Shown: positions 24,591 through 32,604, counted from the stretch's first letter. The stretch: 48,255 nucleotides of DNA from Streptomyces sp. UW30 (GCF_008042075.1 NZ_RDBN01000037.1:1776848-1825102); one strand, 5' to 3'. Program-made: numbers and translations. The notes: generated from the letters alone by a model not told the origin.

Positions 24591-25829
24591 GTGAGCAGCG
24601 AGAACTCTTCGGCGGACGACGTGCGGCAGGTGTGGGACGTCGTCGTGGTGGGTGCGGGACCCGCAGGGGCCTCGGCCGCGTATGCGGCGGCGGTCGCCGG
24701 GCGACGCGTGCTGATCCTGGAGAAAGCCGAGCTGCCGCGCTACAAGACATGCGGCGGTGGCATCATCGGCCCCTCGCGCGACTCGCTCCCGCCCGGCTTC
24801 GAGCTGCCCTTCCGGGACCGGGTGCACGCGGTGACGTTCTCGAACAACGGCCGCTTCACCCGCACCCGCCGCTCCAAGCAGATGCTGTTCGGGCTGATCA
24901 ACCGGCCCGAGTTCGACCAGCAACTCGTCGAGCACGCACAGAAGGCGGGCGCCGAGCTGCGTACGGGCGTCACTGTCCAGCGCGTCGAGCAGCACGGCTC
25001 GGCGGTGCCGGACCGGCGCTCCGTCGCGATCGTCCTGCAGGGCGGCGAGACGCTGCTCGCCCGGGCCGTGGTCGGCGCGGACGGCAGTGCGAGCCGGATA
25101 GGGGCCCATGTCGGGGTGAAGCTCGACCAGGTGGATCTCGGTCTGGAGGCGGAGATCCCGGTGCCGGAGACGGTCGCCGAGGACTGGAAGGGGCGGGTCC
25201 TCATCGACTGGGGGCCGATTCCCGGCAGTTACGGCTGGGTGTTCCCCAAGGGGGACACGCTCACGGTCGGGGTGATCTCGGCACGCGGCGAAGGGGCGGC
25301 CACCAAGAGGTACTTGGAGGAGTTCATCGGGCGGCTCGGCCTCGCCGGCTTCGAACCGAGCATCTCCTCCGGGCACCTGACCCGCTGCCGCGCCGACGAC
25401 TCGCCGCTGTCGCGCGGGCGTGTGCTGGTGTGCGGTGACGCGGCCGGTCTGCTGGAGCCGTGGACGCGCGAGGGCATTTCGTTCGCGCTGCGGTCGGGGC
25501 GGCTCGCGGGGGAGTGGGCGGTGCGGATCGCCGAGGCGCACGATGCCGTGGACGCCCGGCGCCAGGCCCTGAACTACGCCTTCGCGATCAAGGCGGGCCT
25601 CGGCGTCGAGATGAGCGTCGGCAAGCGGCTGCTGACGGTGTTCGAGCGCCGTCCCGGGCTCTTCCACGCGGGACTGACCGGTCTGCGGCCGGCCTGGAAG
25701 GCGTTCATGGACATCACCCGCGGCTCGTCGTCGCTGGGCGAGATGGTCCGCAACCACCCCATGGCCCAGCGCGCCCTCACGGCGATGGACCGCCGCCAGG
25801 ATCCGGCCGCCGACGAAGCGACTTCTTGA
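24591..25829 (+). CDS. Geranylgeranyl reductase family FAD-dependent oxidoreductase
   Basis: A 412-residue flavoprotein of the geranylgeranyl reductase/digeranylgeranylglycerophospholipid reductase group. The FAD dinucleotide motif is VVVVGAGPAGASAA, followed by RVLILEKAELPRYKTCGGGI, in which the P-x-x-x-C-G-G-G-I pattern is typical of the group. VVGADGSASRIG and VLVCGDAAGLLEPWTREGISFAL form the second FAD contacts. It could reduce the double bonds of menaquinone or other polyprenyl tails. The GTG start is 130 bp from the divergent dipeptidase start; its RBS (GGGAGC) is rather far upstream. It is convergent with the F420-oxidoreductase-type gene (12 bp). Confidence 0.9.
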   Translation: MSSENSSADDVRQVWDVVVVGAGPAGASAAYAAAVAGRRVLILEKAELPRYKTCGGGIIGPSRDSLPPGFELPFRDRVHAVTFSNNGRFTRTRRSKQMLFGLINRPEFDQQLVEHAQKAGAELRTGVTVQRVEQHGSAVPDRRSVAIVLQGGETLLARAVVGADGSASRIGAHVGVKLDQVDLGLEAEIPVPETVAEDWKGRVLIDWGPIPGSYGWVFPKGDTLTVGVISARGEGAATKRYLEEFIGRLGLAGFEPSISSGHLTRCRADDSPLSRGRVLVCGDAAGLLEPWTREGISFALRSGRLAGEWAVRIAEAHDAVDARRQALNYAFAIKAGLGVEMSVGKRLLTVFERRPGLFHAGLTGLRPAWKAFMDITRGSSSLGEMVRNHPMAQRALTAMDRRQDPAADEATS

Positions 25830-25841
25830 CGGTTGTCCGGA

Positions 25842-26291
25842 TCACTTCTCGACGCTGATCCGGAAGACCGGGTGGTCCTTGGCGGCCGCGATGATCTCCT
25901 CGTCGGAGGACTTCGCGGTGACGCCCTGGAAGTACTGGTTGACCTCCCAGCCCCACTTCTCCAGATAGGTCCGCAGGATCGGGAGCTTCTCCGCGTCGGG
26001 AAGCTCCACCGCGGAGAACCCCCGGACCTTGCGCCCGACGCGCAGCTCCCCGCCCCCGGCGGCGCGCATGTTGCGCACCCACTGGGAGTGGCCGCGTGCC
26101 GAGACGAGGTACTGCGTGGCGTCGTAGGTGTGCGGGTTGACCGGGATGCGCTGCATCCGGCCGCTCTTGCGCCCGCGTACGGACATCTCCGCGGTGCCCG
26201 CGATGCTGAGCCCGTGGCGGGCCAGCCAGCCGATGACGTTGTTGAGGCGGACGGTCAGCGGGCTGCCCTTGAGGTAGTACGGCGACGACAT
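25842..26291 (-). CDS. Deazaflavin (F420)-dependent nitroreductase family protein
   Basis: A 149-residue split-barrel protein of the Ddn/DUF385 family, expected to use coenzyme F420H2 for reduction of a quinone or nitro compound. Family segments are MSVRGRKSGRMQRIPVNP (phosphate- and F420-contacting), YLVSARGHSQWVRNMRAAG, and LRVGRKVRGFSAVEL. ATG 26291 (MSSPYYLKG) is selected; the frame runs further upstream to 26372 but through operator sequences. It is divergent from a TetR gene, with repeated GAGAGC-type palindromes between, so it is probably TetR-repressed. Confidence 0.9.
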   Translation of the reverse strand: MSSPYYLKGSPLTVRLNNVIGWLARHGLSIAGTAEMSVRGRKSGRMQRIPVNPHTYDATQYLVSARGHSQWVRNMRAAGGGELRVGRKVRGFSAVELPDAEKLPILRTYLEKWGWEVNQYFQGVTAKSSDEEIIAAAKDHPVFRISVEK

Positions 26292-26317
26292 GGTGACCCC
26301 TGGAGAGTGGCGATTGA

Positions 26318-26332
26318 GAGAGCGGTGCTCTC
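26318..26332. promoter_or_regulatory. TetR operator, copy 1
   Basis: GAGAGC-GGT-GCTCTC is a perfect 6-bp inverted repeat with a 3-nt centre, 27 bp from the oxidoreductase start. It shares the AGAGC/GCTCT arms with copy 2. Confidence 0.6.
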
Positions 26333-26337
26333 GCTTG

Positions 26338-26384
26338 AGAGCAGTGTGCACGAGAAAGCCGATCCAAATCAAGAGCAGTGCTCT
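26338..26384. promoter_or_regulatory. TetR operator copies 2 and 3
   Basis: AGAGCAGTGCTCT (26372-26384) is a near-perfect palindrome on the same arms as copy 1. A degenerate copy, AGAGCAGTGTGCA, is at 26338-26350. The sites lie between the divergent start codons, 44 bp before the TetR gene in the case of copy 2, so both promoters could be covered. Confidence 0.55.
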
Positions 26385-26427
26385 CGATTGTGTGCACTGC
26401 TCCGTCTTTCATGGGAGACTGCCTCAC

Positions 26428-27120
26428 ATGAGCAGCACCGCACAGGGCGCACGTGCCCGCGCCAGGATGGAAGTCACCGCGGCCATCAAGGACGAGGCCC
26501 GCAGACAGCTCGCGGCAGAAGGCGCCGCCAAGCTCTCGCTGCGCGCCGTGGCCCGCGAACTCGGCATGGTCTCCTCCGCGCTCTACCGCTACTTCCCCAG
26601 CCGGGACGACCTGCTGACCGCTCTCATCATCGACGCCTACGACTCCCTCGGCGAGAGCGCGGAAGCGGCGCACGCCGACGCCGCGGACGCCGGGCCCGTT
26701 CAGCGCTGGACGGCGGTGGCAGAGGCCGTACGCGCGTGGGGGCTGCGGCATCCGCACGAGTACGCCCTGATCTACGGCTCGCCCGTGCCGGGCTACACCG
26801 CCCCCGACACCACCGTCCCACCCGCCTCCCGCGTCGGCCTCCTCTTCATCGGCATCGTCCGTGACGCCCACCAGGGCTCCGGCCTCAGCGAGCTGCCGCC
26901 CCTTTCCGGCGAACTGCGCCCCGAGGCCGAGCGCATGGCGGCCGACCTGGCCCCCGACCTTCCCCCGGCGACGGTCGTGGCGCTCGCCGGAGCCTGGGCG
27001 CAGCTCTTCGGGCTGGTCGGGTTCGAGCTGTTCGGGCAGTTCCACCGGGTCGTGGAGGACAGGGAGCCGTTCTTCCGGCATGCGGTGACCCGGCTCGCGC
27101 AGGGCGTGGGCCTGGAGTGA
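26428..27120 (+). CDS. TetR/AcrR family transcriptional regulator
   Basis: A 230-residue one-component repressor. The N-terminal helix-turn-helix is in LSLRAVARELGMVSSALYRYFPSRDDLL. The C-terminal ligand domain has WGLRHPHEYALIYGSPVPGY, matching the WHG-type TetR_C_13 group. It probably represses itself and the divergent F420-type oxidoreductase through the GAGAGC palindromes, with derepression by a lipophilic compound; the ligand is unknown. ATG 26428 is the natural start, since upstream in-frame codons run through operator DNA. A weak RBS (GGGAG) lies 12 nt upstream. Confidence 0.88.
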   Translation: MSSTAQGARARARMEVTAAIKDEARRQLAAEGAAKLSLRAVARELGMVSSALYRYFPSRDDLLTALIIDAYDSLGESAEAAHADAADAGPVQRWTAVAEAVRAWGLRHPHEYALIYGSPVPGYTAPDTTVPPASRVGLLFIGIVRDAHQGSGLSELPPLSGELRPEAERMAADLAPDLPPATVVALAGAWAQLFGLVGFELFGQFHRVVEDREPFFRHAVTRLAQGVGLE

Positions 27121-27199
27121 GCCGGCTCGGGGGACGTACTTCGCCGGGAGTAGGCGTGATCACCACGCGCGGGTGACGCCGCCCGGCGGCCTTCGCGTC

Positions 27200-27205
27200 T
27201 AGCGT
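27200..27205 (+). promoter_or_regulatory. Possible -10 of a leaderless histidine-kinase mRNA
   Basis: TAGCGT ends 7 nt before ATG 27213 and no Shine-Dalgarno is present. A -35 is not clear at the usual distance, so this is only a candidate. Confidence 0.35.
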
Positions 27206-27212
27206 GGCGGGC

Positions 27213-28457
27213 ATGGACGAGCAGCAGGCACGCCCCGGCGGCGGTCCGCCGATGTGGTGGCGGCACGGGCCGCCGTGGTGGAACCGGGGGGAGGACGGCG
27301 AGGAGCGCGCCCCTCGCTGGCCCTGGCGCTCGACCCTGCTGATCGCGGCCTTCGTGATGGCCGGCTCGAACTTCGCGGCGCAGGGCCAGCACGACCGGGA
27401 GGATCTCGACCCCTTCGCCCGCGTCCTGCTGTTCGTGGCCGCGGGTCTGCTCCTGTGGCGCAAGCGCCACCCGGTGGCCGTCGCGTTCGGCACGGCCGCG
27501 GCCGCCATGCTCTACCTCGGTGCCGGCTACCCCTACGGACCGGTCTTCCTGACCGTCGCCGTGGCCTGCTTCAACGCCGTCATCACAGGCCATCGCAAGG
27601 CCGCCTGGGCCGCGGTCGGAGTGCTCTGGGTCGGCCACGTCCTGGTCGCCCACTGGCTGTATCAGTGGCTGCCGCCAACCGGTGACTCGGCCGCCCCCTG
27701 GGGACAGGAAGGCGTGATCGCCGCCTGGGTCGCGGCGATCGTGGCGGTGTCGGAGCTGGCCAGGACGCGTCGCGAACAGTGGGTGAAGGAACGGGCCGAG
27801 CGGGCACAGGCGGCCCGGCGGCGTGCCGACGAGGAGCGGCTGCGGATCGCCCGCGAGCTGCACGACGTCCTCGCGCACAGCATCTCCGTGATCAACGTCC
27901 AGGCGGGCGTCGGCCTCGCACTCCTCGACACCGACCCCGAGCAGGCGCGCACGGCACTCACCACCATCAAGGCCCAGAGCAAGGAGGCGCTCGGCGAGGT
28001 CCGCCAGGTCCTCGACACCCTGCGCACCCCCGGCGACGCCCCCCGCGCACCGGCCCCCGGCCTCGACCGGCTGCCCGAACTGGTGGAGCAGGCGGCGAGC
28101 GCGGGCCTCACCGTCGAGGTCGAGGGCGAGCCGCCCCGCCTGGCACCCGGCACGGACCTCGCCGCCTTCCGGATCGTCCAGGAGGCCCTCACCAACGTCG
28201 TACGCCACTCGGAGTCGCGGCACGCGCGCGTGCACCTCGATCACGACGACGGGTCGACGCTACGGTTGCGTATCGACGACGACGGTCCGGCGACCGGCGC
28301 CGACGCGGGCGGCAGCGGCAACGGATTGGCCGGAATGCGGGAGCGGGCGGCCGCGCTCGGTGGCACGATCGAGGCGGGCGCGCGTGCCGACGGCGGCTTC
28401 CGGGTGCTCGCCGCACTGCCGTTGAAGGCGCCCGCCGAGACCAAGGAGGACCGGTGA
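27213..28457 (+). CDS. Two-component sensor histidine kinase (HisKA_3/NarL-partner type)
   Basis: A 414-residue membrane sensor. A Trp/Pro-rich cytosolic start is followed by four to five hydrophobic helices (about 40-190) and almost no extracellular domain. The dimerisation/phosphoacceptor helix has ARELHDVLAHSISVINVQAG with His217. The HATPase_c domain has LTNVVRHSESRHARVHL (N-box) and GNGLAGMRERAAALGG (G-box). The stimulus is probably intramembrane or membrane-linked. Start ATG 27213; GTG 27204 is the alternative. The stop overlaps the response-regulator start by 4 nt (GTGA), giving translational coupling. Confidence 0.93.
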   Translation: MDEQQARPGGGPPMWWRHGPPWWNRGEDGEERAPRWPWRSTLLIAAFVMAGSNFAAQGQHDREDLDPFARVLLFVAAGLLLWRKRHPVAVAFGTAAAAMLYLGAGYPYGPVFLTVAVACFNAVITGHRKAAWAAVGVLWVGHVLVAHWLYQWLPPTGDSAAPWGQEGVIAAWVAAIVAVSELARTRREQWVKERAERAQAARRRADEERLRIARELHDVLAHSISVINVQAGVGLALLDTDPEQARTALTTIKAQSKEALGEVRQVLDTLRTPGDAPRAPAPGLDRLPELVEQAASAGLTVEVEGEPPRLAPGTDLAAFRIVQEALTNVVRHSESRHARVHLDHDDGSTLRLRIDDDGPATGADAGGSGNGLAGMRERAAALGGTIEAGARADGGFRVLAALPLKAPAETKEDR

Positions 28458-29119
28458 TCCGCGTACTGCTCGCCGACGACCAGTCACTGGTGCGGGCCGG
28501 CTTCCGGGCGCTGCTCGACGCACAGCCCGACATCGAGGTGGCCGGCGAGGCGGCCGACGGCGAGCAGGCTCTGCGCAAGGTGGGCGAACTGCGGCCCGAC
28601 GTCGTCCTGATGGACATCCGCATGCCGCTCCTCGACGGACTCGCCGCGACCCGCCGGATTACCGACGACGATGCGCTGACGGGCGTGAAGGTGGTCATGC
28701 TGACCACCTTCGAACTCGACGAGTACGTCTTCGAGGCCATCCGCTCGGGAGCCTCCGGCTTCCTGGTCAAGGACACCGAACCGGAGGAACTCCTGCGTGC
28801 CGTAAGGGCCGTGGTCGAGGGTGACGCGCTGCTGTCGCCCGGGGTGACCCGGCGGCTCATCGCCGAGTTCGCCGCCCGTTCCAAGGAGCCCGCGGCGGCC
28901 GACGCCCTCGCGGAACTCACCGAGCGCGAGCGGGAGGTGATGGCGCTGGTCGGCATCGGCCTGTCCAACGAGGAGATCGCCCGCCGCCTGGTGGTCAGCC
29001 CGCTCACCGCGAAGACCCACGTCAGCCGGACGATGGTGAAGCTCGGCGCCCGCGACCGGGCCCAACTCGTGGTGCTGGCCTACGAGTCCGGATTGGTGCG
29101 GCCCGGCTGGTTGGGCTGA
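28454..29119 (+). CDS. NarL/FixJ-family response regulator
   Basis: A 221-residue cytosolic regulator paired with the kinase just upstream. Receiver domain: acidic pocket LLADDQ, phospho-acceptor Asp54 in VVLMDIRMPL, and conserved Lys in FLVKDTEPEELL. The C-terminal LuxR-type helix-turn-helix has LTEREREVMALVGIGLSNEEIARRL and KTHVSRTMVKL. GTG 28454 lies within the kinase stop. Its 3' end overlaps the convergent DUF6332 gene by 40 bp, so the two messages are antisense there. Targets are unknown. Confidence 0.95.
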   Translation: MIRVLLADDQSLVRAGFRALLDAQPDIEVAGEAADGEQALRKVGELRPDVVLMDIRMPLLDGLAATRRITDDDALTGVKVVMLTTFELDEYVFEAIRSGASGFLVKDTEPEELLRAVRAVVEGDALLSPGVTRRLIAEFAARSKEPAAADALAELTEREREVMALVGIGLSNEEIARRLVVSPLTAKTHVSRTMVKLGARDRAQLVVLAYESGLVRPGWLG

Positions 29120-29385
29120 GCCGCCTCGTCCGCGCCGGCCTCGCGCCGCTGGAAGCGGACCAGCACGGCGGCGACCCGGGCGACGAACAGCACGGCGGCC
29201 GCGCTCGCGCCCGCCGCGACGAGTGTGCCGCGCACCCCGGCCGACAGATCGAACGCGTACGCCGGTCCCACCACGGCCCCGAACACCAAGGCCGCGGCGA
29301 AGGCCGCACTGAACAGCGCGTATCCGATCTCGACGGTGATCGCGTCCCGCTCGGCCTGACTGCGCCGTCCCCCGTGCATGCTCAT
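29080..29385 (-). CDS. DUF6332 small membrane protein
   Basis: A 101-residue protein with two hydrophobic helices, about residues 20-42 (IGYALFSAAFAAALVFGAVV) and 50-72 (GTLVAAGASAAAVLFVARVA), and charged ends. The N-terminal MSMHGGRRSQAERDAITVEI resembles the Streptomyces DUF6332 family. No catalytic residues are seen. Its start is only 18 bp from a strong 17-bp hairpin, and no clear promoter or RBS is visible. Its 3' end overlaps the response regulator by 40 bp on the other strand, so there could be antisense coupling. Confidence 0.6.
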   Translation of the reverse strand: MSMHGGRRSQAERDAITVEIGYALFSAAFAAALVFGAVVGPAYAFDLSAGVRGTLVAAGASAAAVLFVARVAAVLVRFQRREAGADEAAQPNQPGRTNPDS

Positions 29386-29402
29386 ACAGGGAGTTTCACA
29401 GG

Positions 29403-29442
29403 CGTGTGCCCGGCGGAGCAAGAGAGCTCCGCCGGGCACACG
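29403..29442. terminator. 17-bp perfect hairpin between the MITE and the DUF6332 gene
   Basis: CGTGTGCCCGGCGGAGC (29403-29419) and its exact complement (29426-29442) flank a 6-nt loop. It is a strong terminator for leftward transcription from the efflux gene, read through the MITE. It lies only 18 bp before the DUF6332 start, so a promoter for that gene must be very short, inside or beyond the stem. Confidence 0.7.
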
Positions 29443-29459
29443 GTGGGGGAGGCCGCCCC

Positions 29460-29713
29460 CTAGGGTCTGTCGTTTGGATCAGGCCGGCTGAGAGAGGCTG
29501 CGCCTTTCAGCGGACCCGAGCGGGGTCTGGTGCGTGCAGCTGCAAGGCGGAGGAGGGCGGCGACGCGATGGGGGTCCCCCCGCGCGAGCTCGTTCGAGCG
29601 TGGGGGAGTCGGCGACCGACGACAACGCGGCTGGGGGTCCCCCTGCTCGAAGAGCTTGGGGGAGTGCGTGCCAGGCCCCGCGACGCCGGGATGATCCAAA
29701 CGACAGGCCCTAG
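29460..29713. mobile_element. 254-bp MITE-like non-autonomous element with 22-bp terminal inverted repeats
   Basis: The left end (29460-29481, CTAGGGTCTGTCGTTTGGAT...) and right end (29692-29713) are 22-nt inverted repeats with one mismatch (T/C at position 7). Both ends carry the tetranucleotide CTAG, compatible with a CTAG target duplication as in the IS427 group of the IS5 family. There is no transposase frame. Inside are two related stem-loop modules, at about 29569-29607 and 29632-29664, each with GGGGGTCCCCC and GGGGGAG around a CTCGA-containing loop. This fills the 324-bp gap between the DUF6332 and efflux genes. The family assignment is from recall of similar Streptomyces elements. 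Confidence 0.8.
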
Positions 29714-31197
29714 TCGCGTACGGTGACGCGCTCGGCCTCCAGGGAGGTGGACTTGGCGACCACGACGGTTCGCTGCTTGCGAGGTGAGCGCAGTCCGGTC
29801 AGGGCGATCAGCAGCCCCGCGACCGCGATGACGGTGATCACGACCAGGGCGGGCAGATAGCTGTCCAGCACAGCCTGCGGGGACGCGGGCTCCTCGGGGG
29901 CGTTCGCGGTCAGGACCGCCGTCACGACCGCCAGGAACAGTGCGCCGCCCACCTGCACCGAGGTGTTCAGCAGGCCCGAGACCATGCCCTGCTCGTGCTC
30001 GTCGACGCCGTTGGTGGCCTGGACGTTGAGCGAGGGGAAGGTCAGCGCGAAGGCCGAGCCGACCAGCAGCATGGTGGGCAGGATCACCACCGCGTAGACC
30101 GGGTCGAGGTCGATGCGCAGGAACAGGATGTAGCCCGCGACCATCAGCGCGAAGCCGATCGCGATCAGCCGCGGCGTGCCGAACCGGTCGATGACGGCAC
30201 CGACCTTCGTCGCCGACAGCGCCACGAGCGCCCCCGCCGGCAGGAAGGCCAGCGCCGTGTGCAGCGCCGACCAGCCGAGCAACTGCTGCATGTAGAGCGT
30301 GACCAGGAACTGGAACCCGATATAGCTGCCGACGAACGTCAACGCGCCCAGCTGCGCCCGCACCTGCGCTCCGGAGCGCAGCACACCCAGCCGGATCAGC
30401 GGGCTCGGGCTGCGCCGCTCGACGAGGACGAAGGCCGTGAGGAGGACGGCGACGGCGATGAAGGACAGGATCGTGCGGGCCGAGCCCCAGCCCGCCCCGG
30501 GCGCCTCGACGACGGTGAACACGAGCAGCAGCATGGAGGCGGTGCCGAGGATGGCGCCGGGGATGTCGTAGCCGCCGTCCGTCTTCTCGCGCTCGCTGCG
30601 CGGCAGCAGCTTCAGGCCGACGGCCAGGGCGATCAAAGCGATCGGGGCGGGCAGCAACATGGTCAGGCGCCAACTCGCCTCGGTGAGCAGGCCGGAGAAG
30701 ACGAGCCCCATCGAGTAGCCGGTGGCGCCGCAGGTGGTGTAGATCGCGAGTGCACGGTTGCGTACGGGGCCCTCGGCGAACGTCGTGGTGATGATGGACA
30801 GGCCGGCCGGTGCCGTGAAGGCCGCGGCCAGGCCCTTGATGAAGCGGCTGGCGATCAGCAGCGGGCCCGAGTCGACGAGTCCGCCGAGCAGCGAGGCGAG
30901 CGCGAAGACGGCCAGCGCCACCAGGAACACCTGGCGCCGGCCCAGCAGGTCGGCGGTGCGTCCGCCGAGGAGGAGCAGGCCGCCGTAGCCCAGGATGTAG
31001 CCGCTGACGATCCATTGCAGGGTCGAGGTGGACAGGCCCAGGTCGGCGCCTATGGACGGCAGGGCGACACCCACCATCGACACGTCGAGCGCGTCCAGGA
31101 ACATCGCGGCGCACAGCACCAGCAGGGTGCCCCACAGTCGCGGGGTCCAGCGAACCGCCGAGGCCGCGGTCGCGGGGGAGTTGAGCGGAGAGGTCAT
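29710..31197 (-). CDS. MFS drug-efflux transporter, DHA2-type (14 TM)
   Basis: A 495-residue proton-driven major facilitator of the EmrB/QacA-like DHA2 group. Motif A is GGRTADLLGRRQVF, motif D1-like DALDVSMVGVALPSIGADLG is in helix 1, and motif C-like TCGATGYSMGLVFSGLL is in helix 5. Hydrophobicity fits 14 helices. It should export small toxic compounds. The promoter appears leaderless (TAGTGT -10, 7 nt before ATG) and is overlapped by ATGCA/TGCAT palindromes, so the divergent MarR protein probably represses it. The TAG stop lies inside the CTAG end of the MITE. Confidence 0.92.
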   Translation of the reverse strand: MTSPLNSPATAASAVRWTPRLWGTLLVLCAAMFLDALDVSMVGVALPSIGADLGLSTSTLQWIVSGYILGYGGLLLLGGRTADLLGRRQVFLVALAVFALASLLGGLVDSGPLLIASRFIKGLAAAFTAPAGLSIITTTFAEGPVRNRALAIYTTCGATGYSMGLVFSGLLTEASWRLTMLLPAPIALIALAVGLKLLPRSEREKTDGGYDIPGAILGTASMLLLVFTVVEAPGAGWGSARTILSFIAVAVLLTAFVLVERRSPSPLIRLGVLRSGAQVRAQLGALTFVGSYIGFQFLVTLYMQQLLGWSALHTALAFLPAGALVALSATKVGAVIDRFGTPRLIAIGFALMVAGYILFLRIDLDPVYAVVILPTMLLVGSAFALTFPSLNVQATNGVDEHEQGMVSGLLNTSVQVGGALFLAVVTAVLTANAPEEPASPQAVLDSYLPALVVITVIAVAGLLIALTGLRSPRKQRTVVVAKSTSLEAERVTVRD

Positions 31198-31204
31198 GCC
31201 GAGG

Positions 31205-31238
31205 ACACTACATGCGTATGCATGAGATGCAAGTGCAT
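31205..31238. promoter_or_regulatory. MarR operator and efflux promoter
   Basis: ATGCA-AG-TGCAT (31227-31238) is a perfect 5-bp inverted repeat, and ATGCAT (31218-31223) is a second palindrome. On the minus strand a TTGCAT -35 (31227-31232), a 16-bp spacer and a TAGTGT -10 (31205-31210) sit 7 nt from the efflux ATG. On the plus strand a TACGGT -10 (31271-31276) ends 6 nt before the MarR ATG, so both messages may be leaderless. Confidence 0.6.
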
Positions 31239-31282
31239 TTAATGTGGGTGCAATGATCCGGGAATTCTGTTACGGTGCGCCC

Positions 31283-31684
31283 ATGGCGGCGAAGAAGGCC
31301 GAGCAGGCGCTCGTGGACCAGTGGCGGGACATCCTGGCGCTGCACGCGCGCACCCAGTGCGAACTCGACCGGGTACTGCACCAACACGGCCTGTGCGCCA
31401 GTGACTTCGAGGTCCTGGACGTCCTGGCCGACGGCCCGGCGCGAGGCGGCTCGGACAGCGGTCCGTCGTACCGCGTGCAGGAGATCTCCGAGCGGGTGCA
31501 CCTCAGTCAGAGCGCGCTGTCCCGGCTGATCGCCCGGCTGGAGAAGGACGGCCTCGTCCAGCGTTGCATGTGCCCGGAGGACCGGCGGGGCGTACGCGTC
31601 GCCCTCACGGTGAAGGGCCGCACGCTGCACGGCGAGGTGCTGCCGGTGCAGCGCGCGGTGCTGACGAGGATGCTGGCGAGCTGA
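31283..31684 (+). CDS. MarR family transcriptional regulator
   Basis: A 133-residue winged-helix regulator. The recognition helix region is VQEISERVHLSQSALSRLIARLEKDGLV and the wing is CPEDRRGVRVALTVKGR. It is somewhat short for the family, with a reduced C-terminal dimerisation helix ending LTRMLAS. A lone Cys pair (RCMCPEDRR) sits before the wing and could be redox-active; this is an inference. ATG 31283 follows a TACGGT -10 with no RBS. It is divergent from the DHA2 pump, its most likely target. Confidence 0.88.
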   Translation: MAAKKAEQALVDQWRDILALHARTQCELDRVLHQHGLCASDFEVLDVLADGPARGGSDSGPSYRVQEISERVHLSQSALSRLIARLEKDGLVQRCMCPEDRRGVRVALTVKGRTLHGEVLPVQRAVLTRMLAS

Positions 31685-31728
31685 CGGTCGCGCCGACGCC
31701 GCTCAACTGACGGGCGTGCGGGCCGGGT

Positions 31729-32469
31729 TCAGCTCCAGGTGATGGCGGAGTTCGCGCGCCACAGTTCGGCGAGCGAGGCGTCGCCGGTCACGTGCGGGAA
31801 GGGCAGCCGGTTCCACAGCGACAGATACAGGCGGTCGGCCGGCCCGGAGATCTCGCAGTCCGCGCGAGCGGTCTCGCCCCGCTCGGTCGCGGGCGGCTCC
31901 TGCGACAGCCGTACGGTCCACACGGCGTCGTCCGCGTCCGTCGCCCGCACCCGCAGCACCCGCGGTTCGGCGCTGCGGACGCGGCTCTTGGCCCTTGCGT
32001 GGAAGCCGCGCAGCAACTCGTCGACGCCGTCCGCCGCGAAGCCGGGGTCGAGCTCGTCCGGGGTGCCTGCGCGGGCCGTCTGCGCGTCGAAGCGGTGCAC
32101 GGTCGTCTCGTGCGCCTGCCTGCGTGCCCAGAACTCCAGCGGCGACGGGGCGGGCAGGAAGTGCCAGCACCGCAGGTCGGCCGGAGCGCCCGCGAGCGTG
32201 TCGACCAGGTGGCGGTGGCCCTCCCGGAACCAGGCGAACAGCTCCGCCCCGTCGAGGTCGGGCAGCCCGCCGTCCGGCTGGTAGGAGGTGTGCCCCTCGG
32301 CCACGAACGCCGCCGCCCAGCGATGCACCATCCCCGTGTGCCGCACCAGGTCCCGCACCTGCCACTGCGGACAGGTCGGCACCTTGGCCTCGGCCCCGGC
32401 CTCCTCGGCGGCCGCGGCCAGCAGCAGTCCCTCACGGTCCAGGGTTCGAACGAAGTCGGCTGTCTCCAT
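31729..32469 (-). CDS. Maleylpyruvate isomerase family mycothiol-dependent enzyme (TIGR03083-like)
   Basis: A 246-residue DinB/MDMPI-fold protein. The N-terminal helix bundle has CPQWQVRDLVRHTGMVHRWAA, with the metal-binding His in VRHTGMVHRW, and a second His in HETTVHRFDAQ. The C-terminal domain has VRLSQEPPATERGETARADCEISGPADRLYLSLWNR. Such proteins are mycothiol-dependent isomerases, S-transferases or related enzymes; the substrate is unknown. ATG 32469 lacks a clear RBS and may be leaderless. It is convergent with the MarR gene (44 bp). Confidence 0.85.
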   Translation of the reverse strand: METADFVRTLDREGLLLAAAAEEAGAEAKVPTCPQWQVRDLVRHTGMVHRWAAAFVAEGHTSYQPDGGLPDLDGAELFAWFREGHRHLVDTLAGAPADLRCWHFLPAPSPLEFWARRQAHETTVHRFDAQTARAGTPDELDPGFAADGVDELLRGFHARAKSRVRSAEPRVLRVRATDADDAVWTVRLSQEPPATERGETARADCEISGPADRLYLSLWNRLPFPHVTGDASLAELWRANSAITWS

Positions 32470-32604
32470 GGAGGTGAGTGTGCCGGATGGAGCGCGGTCA
32501 CGGCGCGACGTAAGGGTTTCGTCATCACGCTCGGTGTACACGGCGGGAAGCGGGTCGCGTTGGATGGTGTGGCGACGGGACAACTCTCCGGAGGCGGGAC
32601 GGGT

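Noticed and set aside
26290-26427. Upstream extension of the TetR gene
   Set aside because: The frame crosses the operator palindromes; ATG 26428 starts at the usual distance before the helix-turn-helix.
29569-29664. CRISPR-like repeats
   Set aside because: Only two related stem-loops with different loops and no spacer array; they are internal parts of the MITE.
29460-29713. Intact insertion sequence
   Set aside because: The element has inverted ends but no transposase frame, so it is called a MITE-like remnant instead.
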